From: DAOVRL01 sp964459805
Lineage (GTDB): Bacteria; Planctomycetota; Phycisphaerae; Sedimentisphaerales; Anaerobacaceae
Direction: 5' to 3'
DNA: 22,117 nucleotides
Assembly: GCA_964459805.1 (NCBI GenBank)
Contig: CAYWOD010000031.1
Coordinates: forward strand, 1-22,117
Numbering within the stretch: the stretch's first letter is position 1; each line of letters opens with the position of its first letter. Of the stretch, positions 15,054 through 21,839 are shown piece by piece. The position numbers and the translations under genes are program-made. Under the pieces are notes generated by a model, which saw only the letters and a list, made by a program, of their open reading frames with translations, was not told the origin of the DNA and searched no databases.

Positions 15054-15908
15054 ATGAGGGCAAAACTTAGACAATCCGGCGTTACGCTGACCGAGTTGGC
15101 GGTCGTCATTGGAGTTATGGCGCTGTTGCTTGGCGTGGGGCTGCCGGCCGTCCGGATGGTCATCGACTCGTTTGAGTCCGGCAGCAGCGCAAAAAGTATG
15201 ATAAGCGCTGCCCTTGCATCCGCACGCGCCCTCGCGGCCAAAGAAAGCCGTTATGTCGGAATACGCTTCCAGAAAGCGTATAATCCTGACGCCGCGGAGC
15301 CCCTCAATCCGCTGACCGCACCGCAATATATGATATTCATAGTCCACGATCCTGACCGTGAGCCGGCCGGGACGGGCCTGGCAAACGGTTTCCGGGCTCT
15401 TGAGGGGGCAAAACCGATAAGGCTGCCCGACTCTGTCGGCGTGATGGATTTGACGTTAGTTCAAAGGACCGTTTCAGGTTCTGCCATTCTCTTTACAGAT
15501 GAGCCTATTGATGCCGACGGCGAGATAGACACCCCGGAAGAGTTGAGGGAAACAACCACGTTTTCAGTCATTTTCTCGCCCTCAGGCAAGCTGCTTATGC
15601 ACGAGGTCCGCGTGAGGAATAGAAACGGCAGGAGGGACAGTGCATCGATCGCGAGCGCGGATGACGTTTTTAATACCCAAACGAAGATTACCGATGCGAC
15701 TGATCCTCGTGGGATGTTTTATCAGGACGATTATCTGGCGTTGGGTTTGGGGCCGGAATACAGCCGAAGGAGTTTTATCATCTATAGCAGGCTTGAATTC
15801 AAGCAGGCTTATAAAGCCGGCAGGGCGTGGTCGGACTATTTGGCCCGATTGGTCCCCGAAGCGATTTACATTAACCCCTATACAGGGATGATAATCTCGA
15901 AGGATTGA
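15054..15908 (+). CDS. gspH: GspH/FimT-like minor pseudopilin
   Basis: A 284-residue prepilin-type protein, longer than a usual GspH (~170-200). The leader MRAKLRQSG is cleaved after Gly9, giving VTLTELAVVIGVMALLLGVG with Glu at +5. A GspH/FimT-like helix follows (SMISAALASARALAAKESRY), then the characteristic VGIRF strand. An Asp-rich insertion DADGEID (about 153-159) could bind calcium. 'FSVIFSPSGKLLMHEV' resembles the conserved 'F-P-G' strand of FimT/GspH. Assignment as GspH rests on this and on gene order (H before I, J, K). A weak TGCC/GGCA hairpin lies in the 68-base gap upstream. No good ribosome site precedes ATG 15054. The stop is one base from the next gene's start. Confidence 0.83.
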   Translation: MRAKLRQSGVTLTELAVVIGVMALLLGVGLPAVRMVIDSFESGSSAKSMISAALASARALAAKESRYVGIRFQKAYNPDAAEPLNPLTAPQYMIFIVHDPDREPAGTGLANGFRALEGAKPIRLPDSVGVMDLTLVQRTVSGSAILFTDEPIDADGEIDTPEELRETTTFSVIFSPSGKLLMHEVRVRNRNGRRDSASIASADDVFNTQTKITDATDPRGMFYQDDYLALGLGPEYSRRSFIIYSRLEFKQAYKAGRAWSDYLARLVPEAIYINPYTGMIISKD

Positions 15909-15909
15909 T

Positions 15910-16644
15910 ATGACTATGGCCAAGAGGCGGCAATATGGCGGTTTTTCTCTTGTCGAGGTCCTGATGGCGGTCGGCACGCTCGCTATCGGAATGATTTTCA
16001 TAGGCGGCACCTTCCTTGTAGGCATCCATCTTACGACCGTCTCCACTGAGCGGACTATCGCGACTGTCGTGGCCAACGAGGCATTTGCAAAGGTCGAACT
16101 CTTTGGCGTGGACATGAGGGACCCTTGCCTTTACGAGCAGAAGCTCTTTGGTTACGAGGTCAGAGGGGCGCTTGGGCTGGTGGACGCCAACGAATTTGCG
16201 TATCCATCAACGAGGACTCTGCCGGACAAGCAGTATTTCTGGTCTGCCCTGTGCCGACTATATCCCTCCGATCCGAATCACGATGTACAGGTGACGGTTT
16301 TTGTCAGCAGAAAGGTCGGCGCCGCTTCCAAGTACCCAGACCCGCTGGGTTCGGTGATAGATCGGCCTGTTGCTGTGCAGGTCGGCGTTTCAGGGATGCC
16401 AGCCGCTCTCGTGCTTACCGTAGAGGGCGGCAAGGAGACCTGGATTAGCGCCGGCTCCACCATCGTTGAAGACAGCACCGGAGAAATCTATCGAGTAGTC
16501 GATAATGGTCCCGGTCCCGCCGAGATTCTTCTTGCTCCGGATAAGCCCTGGCGGGGGGGTGATATGGTTTGGGTAGTTCCGCCGCCGATTGGCCGCGGCA
16601 GGGGGCCCTGTATAGCGGTGTATCAGACAGTAATCAGATTTTAA
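15910..16644 (+). CDS. gspI: GspI/PilV-like minor pseudopilin
   Basis: A 244-residue prepilin-type protein. The leader MTMAKRRQYGG is strongly basic and is cleaved after Gly11, giving FSLVEVLMAVGTLAIGMIFI with Glu at +5. The 'FSLVEVLMAV' form is typical of GspI/PilV. A helix follows (ERTIATVVANEAFAKVELFG), and the C-terminal half is beta-rich (VQVTVFVSRKVG, ending CIAVYQTVIRF). It starts directly after gspH with one base between, implying coupled translation. By gene order it is the I member of the GspHIJK tip complex that primes filament assembly in the periplasm. Its stop is immediately followed by the repeat array and inserted element that separates it from gspJ. Confidence 0.84.
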   Translation: MTMAKRRQYGGFSLVEVLMAVGTLAIGMIFIGGTFLVGIHLTTVSTERTIATVVANEAFAKVELFGVDMRDPCLYEQKLFGYEVRGALGLVDANEFAYPSTRTLPDKQYFWSALCRLYPSDPNHDVQVTVFVSRKVGAASKYPDPLGSVIDRPVAVQVGVSGMPAALVLTVEGGKETWISAGSTIVEDSTGEIYRVVDNGPGPAEILLAPDKPWRGGDMVWVVPPPIGRGRGPCIAVYQTVIRF

Positions 16645-16657
16645 CCACAGAAATTGT

Positions 16658-16713
16658 TAGTTTTTAGTTCGTAGTTCGTAGTTCGTAGTTCATAGTTTGT
16701 AGTTCATTGTTCA
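16658..16713 (+). repeat. Seven-base tandem array (consensus TAGTTCG), eight units
   Basis: Starting 13 bases after the gspI stop are eight consecutive 7-base units. In order they are TAGTTTT, TAGTTCG three times, TAGTTCA, TAGTTTG, TAGTTCA and TTGTTCA. The last two units contain the left arm of the inverted repeat (16702-16714). The same heptamer family appears inverted at 17086-17098 (ATGAACAATGAAC). The array belongs to the IVP element and not to the pseudopilin genes. Confidence 0.92.
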
Positions 16714-16728
16714 TAGAAAGACAATGCA

Positions 16729-18144
16729 GTGGGATTTAATTTTGAAGATCTCGACGTTTACAGCAAAGCGATTGACTTGGTCGCCGGTGTCTATTCTGTG
16801 ACAAAGGATTTCCCGAAGGATGAAATGTTCGGCTTGACAAGTCAACTCAGGAGGGCTGCGGTTGCCATACCATCGAACATCTCAGAGGGCTCGGCTCGAA
16901 CTAAAAAAGACTTCTGCCGTTTCATAAATATGGCAAGGGGTTCGCTTTTTGAGTGTGTCACACTTCTGCGAATATCACGTAAACAAAGTTATATCGACCA
17001 GAAGCAGTTTGTTGACTTGAGCAAAGAGTTGACAGACCTATCAAAGATGCTCAGTGGCCTCAAGCGCTCCATAAGTCCACAAACAATGAACAATGAACAC
17101 CCAACAACCAACGCCTTCACTTTAGTTGAGCTTATGGTCGCGGTGGGGATACTGGCGATCGTTCTGTCCTTTGCAGGGGTGATTTTTAACGCCGGCATCG
17201 ACACCCACCGCATTGCCCTCGCAAACGCCGAGATCATGCAGAAGCTCCGCGCCATTACCGGCCAGCTCGACGCCGACTTCCAGGGCCTCCGTAAGGATGG
17301 AGAGATCTTCGTAACCTGGGTGGCGTCACGTTTAAGCTCTGCGGATTACACTGATTGTGACCTCGACGATTTCGAGAGGTTTGATCGAATAATGTTCTTC
17401 GCCGACGGCGATTTTCAATCGTACCAGGCCGCCCCGATGATCCGCGGCAATACAGCAAGGATCTGCTACATGCTGGCAAGGAAAGGGCCTGTCAAGGCCG
17501 AAGCGCAGCCCAAGGCCGAACGAATACTTGCAAGGACCCAGCACATTTTAGTGGCCCCTGACCCCGCTTTTGATGACTTCGATCCTGCCGCCGACTGGTA
17601 CCGTTGGAACAACGAATACGAGTACGACGAGATATCGTTGGAAGGATGGAAACACATACCTAAAGCGCTCAAGCAAGACATGCTGACCGTGATTTCCGAT
17701 GTCAATGTCTATACCCCCACTGTCGGGCCGGCCGTTAGGGGCGCAAACGTTGACACTGCCGACCCCGGTACTATCCACATGCTCTTGTGCGAGGGCGTGG
17801 GCGAGTTCAAGGTCCAAGGCTGGTATGGTGCCCAACGGCGGTGGGTCCCGGAAGTCGATCCTGATGGTGACGGAGACACGGGAGATTCCGATTTCTTTTT
17901 GGGCAGTTCTAAGGTTCCCGGAGTATTGTATCCTTATCGGTTCGCTCCCCCCGGGCCTCTCTATGGCGAGGTGATAATTAACTGGGGCGGTTTTACTTAT
18001 CCGGTGGGAATGTTGAATGAGACGTATTTCAACTCCATTCCGGGGCTCGGACGGGCGCTCAAGTTCACTTTTATGCTGTTCGACTCGAAGGGCATTATAA
18101 AGCAAGGCCGTACTTTTACGCATATTGTTTATTTGGACAAATAG
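16729..18144 (+). CDS. gspJ: Composite ORF: IVP four-helix bundle fused in frame to GspJ-like minor pseudopilin
   Basis: One open frame of 471 codons holds two unrelated parts. Residues 3-114 are a four-helix-bundle IVP-type protein. From residue 120 a normal pseudopilin begins: MNNEHPTTNA, cleavage after Ala, then FTLVELMVAVGILAIVLSFA with Glu at +5. The GspJ-like body follows, with helix AEIMQKLRAITGQLDADFQG, an Asp-rich DPDGDGDTGDSDF loop, and the ending GRTFTHIVYLDK. GTG 16729 is the only start codon in frame after the TAG at 16714. An internal ATG at 17086 would give a 352-residue GspJ and is the more plausible functional start, since prepilin leaders are short and inner-membrane targeted. 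That ATG is part of the element's inverted repeat. A TAA at 17072-17074 lies just out of frame, so one indel may have joined the two frames. By order this is the J member of the tip complex. Confidence 0.8.
   Translation: MGFNFEDLDVYSKAIDLVAGVYSVTKDFPKDEMFGLTSQLRRAAVAIPSNISEGSARTKKDFCRFINMARGSLFECVTLLRISRKQSYIDQKQFVDLSKELTDLSKMLSGLKRSISPQTMNNEHPTTNAFTLVELMVAVGILAIVLSFAGVIFNAGIDTHRIALANAEIMQKLRAITGQLDADFQGLRKDGEIFVTWVASRLSSADYTDCDLDDFERFDRIMFFADGDFQSYQAAPMIRGNTARICYMLARKGPVKAEAQPKAERILARTQHILVAPDPAFDDFDPAADWYRWNNEYEYDEISLEGWKHIPKALKQDMLTVISDVNVYTPTVGPAVRGANVDTADPGTIHMLLCEGVGEFKVQGWYGAQRRWVPEVDPDGDGDTGDSDFFLGSSKVPGVLYPYRFAPPGPLYGEVIINWGGFTYPVGMLNETYFNSIPGLGRALKFTFMLFDSKGIIKQGRTFTHIVYLDK
17086..17088 (+). 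promoter_or_regulatory. Internal ATG, probable true start of GspJ
   Basis: This ATG lies in the same frame as the composite ORF and gives a ten-residue leader, MNNEHPTTNA, before the cleaved FTLVE motif. It is the first three bases of the right arm of the 13-base inverted repeat. No ribosome-binding sequence is evident upstream (AGTCCACAAACA), so translation from here may depend on ribosomes finishing, or failing to finish, the IVP part. Confidence 0.5.
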
Positions 18145-18146
18145 TA

Positions 18147-18174
18147 TTAGCCGCGAAGACACGAAGGCACAAAG
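18147..18174 (+). repeat. GAAGRCAC-type repeat carrying the gspK ribosome site
   Basis: The 30-base gap between gspJ and gspK is almost entirely a short periodic sequence, TTAGCCGCGAAGACAC followed by GAAGGCAC and AAAG. It contains the 8-base near-repeat GAAGACAC/GAAGGCAC at 18155-18170. GAAGG (18163-18167) stands seven bases before the gspK ATG and would serve as its ribosome site. From memory, similar strings are dispersed in planctomycete-type genomes; copy number cannot be tested here. Confidence 0.5.
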
Positions 18175-20934
18175 ATGAGAGTGGCAAATAAAGAATTCTC
18201 GAAAAATGCGTTTTGTGCCGGCCCGCCCCGCATCAATCCCGCGGGGATGGCCCGCGGCTCGGCGCTGATCCTAACGGTGGTCCTGACCAGCCTGTTGGCT
18301 ATTGTCGGCGTTTTGTTCCTTATGGTTGCCCGCGTGGACAGGATGGCAACGTCGGCCGTCTCGCAGAGCTTGGAGCTCGACCTGGCAGTCGATACGGTCG
18401 TTGCGAAGATATCCGGGCAGTTGATCTGGGACGTGCCAGGCACAAAAATCCCAGGCAGGATGCCCCCGGCACCACAATACGCGGAGTACCACGACTATCC
18501 CGGCCCGGAGGACGAATGGCTCGCGGTCATCGAGCCTTATGAGGCAGCGCCGGGAAACTACTTCTGGCGCCGCATAAGCGATATCTACGGTCGCTTCGGG
18601 GTGGCTGCGAGCGACCTGCCGGTCGCAGTTGTCCCGGACTATCAGGACCCCGGCATCATGGCTGAAGGACTCCTGGCCGACGCAGACGGCGACGGCATAG
18701 CCGATTCACTTTGGGTTATTGTGCCGGGCATAACGTCGAGCAAGGGCCAGCCTGTTTTTGTGGCTGTCCGGATCATCGACAACGGTGGGATGATAAATGT
18801 CAACGCAGCGTTCAAATTCGATCCGGCCGATCCCAATGGTCCGGGGATTGACGGCGCGAGCCTGCTGCAGATAAATCTTATGGGCCTGACCGACCGGGGA
18901 GTCTGGACGCGTGCCGACGAAGAGGCTCTGCTCCTGGCAAGGGGCATTGGCATTTATCCCTACAATCTGAGTCAATATGAGAGTGCCGTGACCTGGTCAT
19001 ACGGTCAGTTGCCAATGCCATACACGCCGTTCGATATCTCGGATGAGCTGGAGCTTAGGAACCGATTCCTGCTGAACCAACGAGAGACTGATACCCGCAT
19101 CGAGCGATTCGGTTGGGCGCGTTCTTTTCTGGACGACGGTTTCGGCGGGACGACGCTCGAAGTGCCTATAGGTTCGGGCAGTTCTGGAACTAATCTTGAC
19201 GGGTGGTTTCTACACGCCAAGCTATCGGATGATCCTACTCTTTGGAAGTACTACGACTATCGCCACATCGCCACTGCCTACAGTATGGACCGCATCATCA
19301 CGCCGGATGGGAATAAAATGGTTGCTGTTACTGACTTCCCTCTGAGAATATTTGGGGCGTTAATGAGAGGGATCGACCCCAATTTGTTACCGGGTCGAGA
19401 TGCTAATGATTTGGGTGCTCAATTGGCTGTTAATATCAAGGACTTTAGCGACCCTGATCTGTGGGTGACCTCTTTCCGAGACCCAAGAGGCAAGATGTAT
19501 TATGGCGTTGAGCCGCAGCCGTTTATTAGTGAAATAGCCTTTAAGATCAGCGGCGACACCGGCGTGGATGCCCCCACTGATTCGGGGAATAACAGTTTTG
19601 CGGTTGAGCTTTATAATCCGTTCGACGTGGATATTCCATTAGCCGGTTTCAAGCTGGAGCTTCGCAACGGTGCAGTCGTCGTATATTCGGTAAGTCTGGC
19701 TGGTACCATAGCGGCTGACAGCCGATATATAATAATCAACGGCACCGAGGCTTCGACCGACTTTGGTATTACGGGGTTGTTGGATCCTAATCTCGTGCTG
19801 GCGAAATATACTCAGAAAACTTTTCTACCGGAGTCGCCCGATTATGAGCCTGAGGAATATGACATCTATCTTATCAGAACGGCAGGGGGGTCGCAGATTT
19901 ATCTCGACCGGCAGGATACTGAAGATGCCTGGTTTAACTGGCTTGCCGTTAAGGATACGGCGAAGTTTTACTCCAGGGCCGACAATGACTGGAACATAGT
20001 GTATCAGGTCTTCGACCCTAATATAAATACACTGGATAGAGAGAATAGGCCACCCGGGCCCGGGCCGCGGAAGAACTACAATATTCCGAGCTTTGCCATC
20101 GGTTTGCGTACGGTCGGTGATATCGCCAGAGTGCTTACCGTGGGGCCAAGCAGCGACCCAAACGATATGATCGGCGTGCGGCTTGCGACAGAGCCTAACG
20201 AATGGTCGATCCGCATTGATTTGCAGAATCCGGCCTTTGCAAACATCTTTCAGTATCTAACAGTCATTGACCCGACCGCTCACGGCCGTCCGGCGGGGGA
20301 AGCAAGGATAAAAGGGCGGATAAACATCAACACCGCTCCGCCGTTTGTCATAGCGCAATTGCCCTGGGTGGGCCGTGAAGTAGCCCAGGCAATAGTCGCG
20401 TATAGGGATAAACTGCAGCTACTGCCCGGTATTGTGGATTATTCAGGTGGTAGAGCACGAGGCATGTGGGACCTTCGGGTACCGCCGCCCCCGGGGATGT
20501 TGGTGCGGGAAGAGCACGGATTTGCGAATATATGGGAGCTGTTAAATGTTACACATGCTTTGAACGTACCTCTTTCTGCTCCTCTGCCTGCCTACGCTGG
20601 GCCGTTCGATATTCGGAAATACGGTCACGGTCGCGATAAGGATCCAGGGGGTGTTGAGATAGACCAAGCAGGTTTTCCCGATCTGACTCCGAGCGATGGT
20701 GTGGCGAATGATTTCGAGGAGCGGGATCTCATTTTCTCGCGTCTCAGCGATCTTGCCACCGTGCGAAGCGACGTTTTCACTGCTTACATACTTGTTCGCA
20801 TCGGTGCAAATGGTCCGCAGAAAAGGGTCATAGCCATACTCGATAGAAGCGGCGTTAGTCCGCTGAGCGCATCTCCTTACACCACTGGAAAGGTGAAAGT
20901 GCGTGCGCTGCACCCGGTTCCCGACCCGTGGTAA
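18175..20934 (+). CDS. gspK: GspK-like minor pseudopilin, unusually large
   Basis: A 919-residue protein, nearly three times the length of proteobacterial GspK (~330). After a long leader, MARG precedes SALILTVVLTSLLAIVGVLF. The residue at +5 is not Glu, as is normal for GspK, which caps the tip. An Asp-rich loop DADGDGIAD (169-177) and VRIIDNGGMINVNA match the GspK core. The helix-hairpin-helix-like GRININTAPPFVIAQLPWVG (714 on) and AQAIVAYRD are the hallmark GspK segment. Inserted at about 450-525 is a stretch like a lamin-tail domain (FISEIAF, FAVELYNPFDVDIPLAGFKL, AADSRYIIING). ATG 18175 is supported by GAAGG seven bases before it; ATG 18247 would give a shorter leader. It is the last gene of the cluster, and its stop faces the convergent phosphatase gene nine bases away. 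Confidence 0.87.
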   Translation: MRVANKEFSKNAFCAGPPRINPAGMARGSALILTVVLTSLLAIVGVLFLMVARVDRMATSAVSQSLELDLAVDTVVAKISGQLIWDVPGTKIPGRMPPAPQYAEYHDYPGPEDEWLAVIEPYEAAPGNYFWRRISDIYGRFGVAASDLPVAVVPDYQDPGIMAEGLLADADGDGIADSLWVIVPGITSSKGQPVFVAVRIIDNGGMINVNAAFKFDPADPNGPGIDGASLLQINLMGLTDRGVWTRADEEALLLARGIGIYPYNLSQYESAVTWSYGQLPMPYTPFDISDELELRNRFLLNQRETDTRIERFGWARSFLDDGFGGTTLEVPIGSGSSGTNLDGWFLHAKLSDDPTLWKYYDYRHIATAYSMDRIITPDGNKMVAVTDFPLRIFGALMRGIDPNLLPGRDANDLGAQLAVNIKDFSDPDLWVTSFRDPRGKMYYGVEPQPFISEIAFKISGDTGVDAPTDSGNNSFAVELYNPFDVDIPLAGFKLELRNGAVVVYSVSLAGTIAADSRYIIINGTEASTDFGITGLLDPNLVLAKYTQKTFLPESPDYEPEEYDIYLIRTAGGSQIYLDRQDTEDAWFNWLAVKDTAKFYSRADNDWNIVYQVFDPNINTLDRENRPPGPGPRKNYNIPSFAIGLRTVGDIARVLTVGPSSDPNDMIGVRLATEPNEWSIRIDLQNPAFANIFQYLTVIDPTAHGRPAGEARIKGRININTAPPFVIAQLPWVGREVAQAIVAYRDKLQLLPGIVDYSGGRARGMWDLRVPPPPGMLVREEHGFANIWELLNVTHALNVPLSAPLPAYAGPFDIRKYGHGRDKDPGGVEIDQAGFPDLTPSDGVANDFEERDLIFSRLSDLATVRSDVFTAYILVRIGANGPQKRVIAILDRSGVSPLSASPYTTGKVKVRALHPVPDPW

Positions 20935-20943
20935 GCTGTGCAG

Positions 20944-21765
20944 TTAGGCGTTTATGAGGTCCACGATTTGCTGGTGCACCTTTTTGTTGGCTGATACTGC
21001 CTGGAACTCCCGGCCTTCATAGCCGTCCAGATCGAGTGGGAAGATGTCCTTGCCCTGCCAATCGGTCATAATAGCCCCCGCACTTTCGCCGATAATTGCC
21101 CCAGCCGCTAAATCCCACAGCTTCGGCGTGGAGGCGATAGTAGCTACGAGGCCGCCCTTTGCCACGTATGCCAATTGCAGGGCCGTTGTGCCGAGATTGC
21201 GATACCTTGTCCGCCGTATAATCTCGCAAACCCAGCCCGGCACGCCGTCATCACCGGGGAAATGACTATCGAGACCGACACTTGAATACCCATCCATATC
21301 CGCTTTGCCGGCCATGATTCGCCGCCCGTGCAACTGGGCTTCGCCGCCTTTGACAGCGGTGAACATCGAGTCCGTGGCTGGCTCGAAGACCACACCCACA
21401 ATCGGCTTGCCTTCGTATATTACCGCAACGCTGACTGTAAACAGGAGCATACCGTGTGCAAAATTGTTCGTTCCGTCTATCGGGTCGATGGCCCACCAGA
21501 TAGGCTCAGAGCCCCGGGGCGATTGCTTGAACAACCTGCCCTCGTCCCCTTCCTCGGCAATGAACCCGTGGTCGGGGTAGTTCTCCTTGATTCGGTCGAT
21601 GATAATCTGCTGGCATCGAGCGTCGGCCTGTGTTACCAGCTCGGAGTCGTTTTTGACCGAAACCTTGACGAAGTTGATCTCTTCCATGGCCCGCTGTCCC
21701 GCCAGACGCGCTGCCACAATAGCCGTCTCCAGCATTCTACTGAGTTTCCCGTGATCCAACACCAT
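20944..21765 (-). CDS. Inositol monophosphatase family protein
   Basis: A magnesium-dependent sugar/inositol phosphatase of ~273 residues. The metal-binding motifs are all present: an EEGDE motif near residues 71-75, DPIDGTNN near 94-101 with the family's Asp-Pro-Ile-Asp-Gly-Thr, and WDLAAGAIIGESAGA near the C-terminus. The substrate may be inositol-1-phosphate, histidinol phosphate or another phosphomonoester; the family motifs do not decide. The frame is open to a TTG at 21795, which follows AGGAG at ten bases. ATG 21765 is chosen because it gives a normal family N-terminus and leaves the divergent promoter region free; ATG 21735 is also possible. The gene runs against gspK and shares no evident function with the pilus cluster. 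Confidence 0.9.
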   Translation of the reverse strand: MVLDHGKLSRMLETAIVAARLAGQRAMEEINFVKVSVKNDSELVTQADARCQQIIIDRIKENYPDHGFIAEEGDEGRLFKQSPRGSEPIWWAIDPIDGTNNFAHGMLLFTVSVAVIYEGKPIVGVVFEPATDSMFTAVKGGEAQLHGRRIMAGKADMDGYSSVGLDSHFPGDDGVPGWVCEIIRRTRYRNLGTTALQLAYVAKGGLVATIASTPKLWDLAAGAIIGESAGAIMTDWQGKDIFPLDLDGYEGREFQAVSANKKVHQQIVDLINA

Positions 21766-21786
21766 ATCTGCCACCCATCTATGACC

Positions 21787-21815
21787 TTGACACAACCGTT
21801 ACATTCTCCTATTCT
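21787..21815 (+). promoter_or_regulatory. Promoter for the DUF2752 gene
   Basis: A perfect TTGACA (21787-21792), 17 bases, then TATTCT (21810-21815, 4/6). Transcription would start near 21822, only a few bases before the ATG at 21825, so the mRNA may be nearly leaderless; indeed no ribosome site precedes that ATG. Confidence 0.5.
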
Positions 21816-21839
21816 AACGTAGTTATGCAGACAAGCCAA
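21811..21839 (-). promoter_or_regulatory. Possible divergent promoter for the phosphatase gene
   Basis: On the minus strand TTGGCT (21834-21839) and TAGAAT (21811-21816) are 17 bases apart, with 4/6 and 5/6 consensus matches. The -10 shares bases with the -10 of the rightward promoter, so the two would compete for RNA polymerase. With a start near 21804 it fits translation from ATG 21765 better than from TTG 21795. Confidence 0.4.

Larger units (their letters stand above)
16658..17098 (+). mobile_element. Four-helix-bundle (IVP) insertion between gspI and gspJ
   Basis: The inserted unit consists of the heptamer array, a four-helix-bundle coding region and a terminal inverted repeat. GTTCATTGTTCAT (16702-16714) is perfectly mirrored by ATGAACAATGAAC (17086-17098). 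The encoded ~115 residues (FEDLDVYSKAIDLV, QLRRAAVAIPSNISEGSAR, KDFCRFINMARGSLFECVT) match the 23S rRNA intervening-sequence protein family, which also includes stand-alone copies in many genomes and is related to the Avd accessory protein of diversity-generating retroelements. No transposase is present. The module interrupts an otherwise compact gene series, whose other members (G, H, I, K) lie 0-70 bases apart. Whether it moves actively is unknown. Confidence 0.72.

Noticed and set aside
16658..16713. Short regular repeats that could be a CRISPR array
   Set aside because: The units are 7 bases and directly adjacent with no spacers, so this is a simple tandem array.
16729..17098. Diversity-generating retroelement, because the bundle protein is Avd-related
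   Set aside because: No reverse transcriptase and no template/variable repeat pair is visible in the window.
16645..17098. 23S rRNA intervening sequence
   Set aside because: No rRNA sequence flanks the bundle gene; both sides are pseudopilin genes.
20935..20943. Bidirectional terminator between gspK and the phosphatase gene
   Set aside because: Only nine bases separate the stops and no clear stem-loop is visible around them.
21766..21795. TTG start for the phosphatase gene
   Set aside because: An AGGAG lies ten bases upstream, but this start falls next to the divergent promoter -35 and adds an atypical N-terminus; kept only as an alternative.
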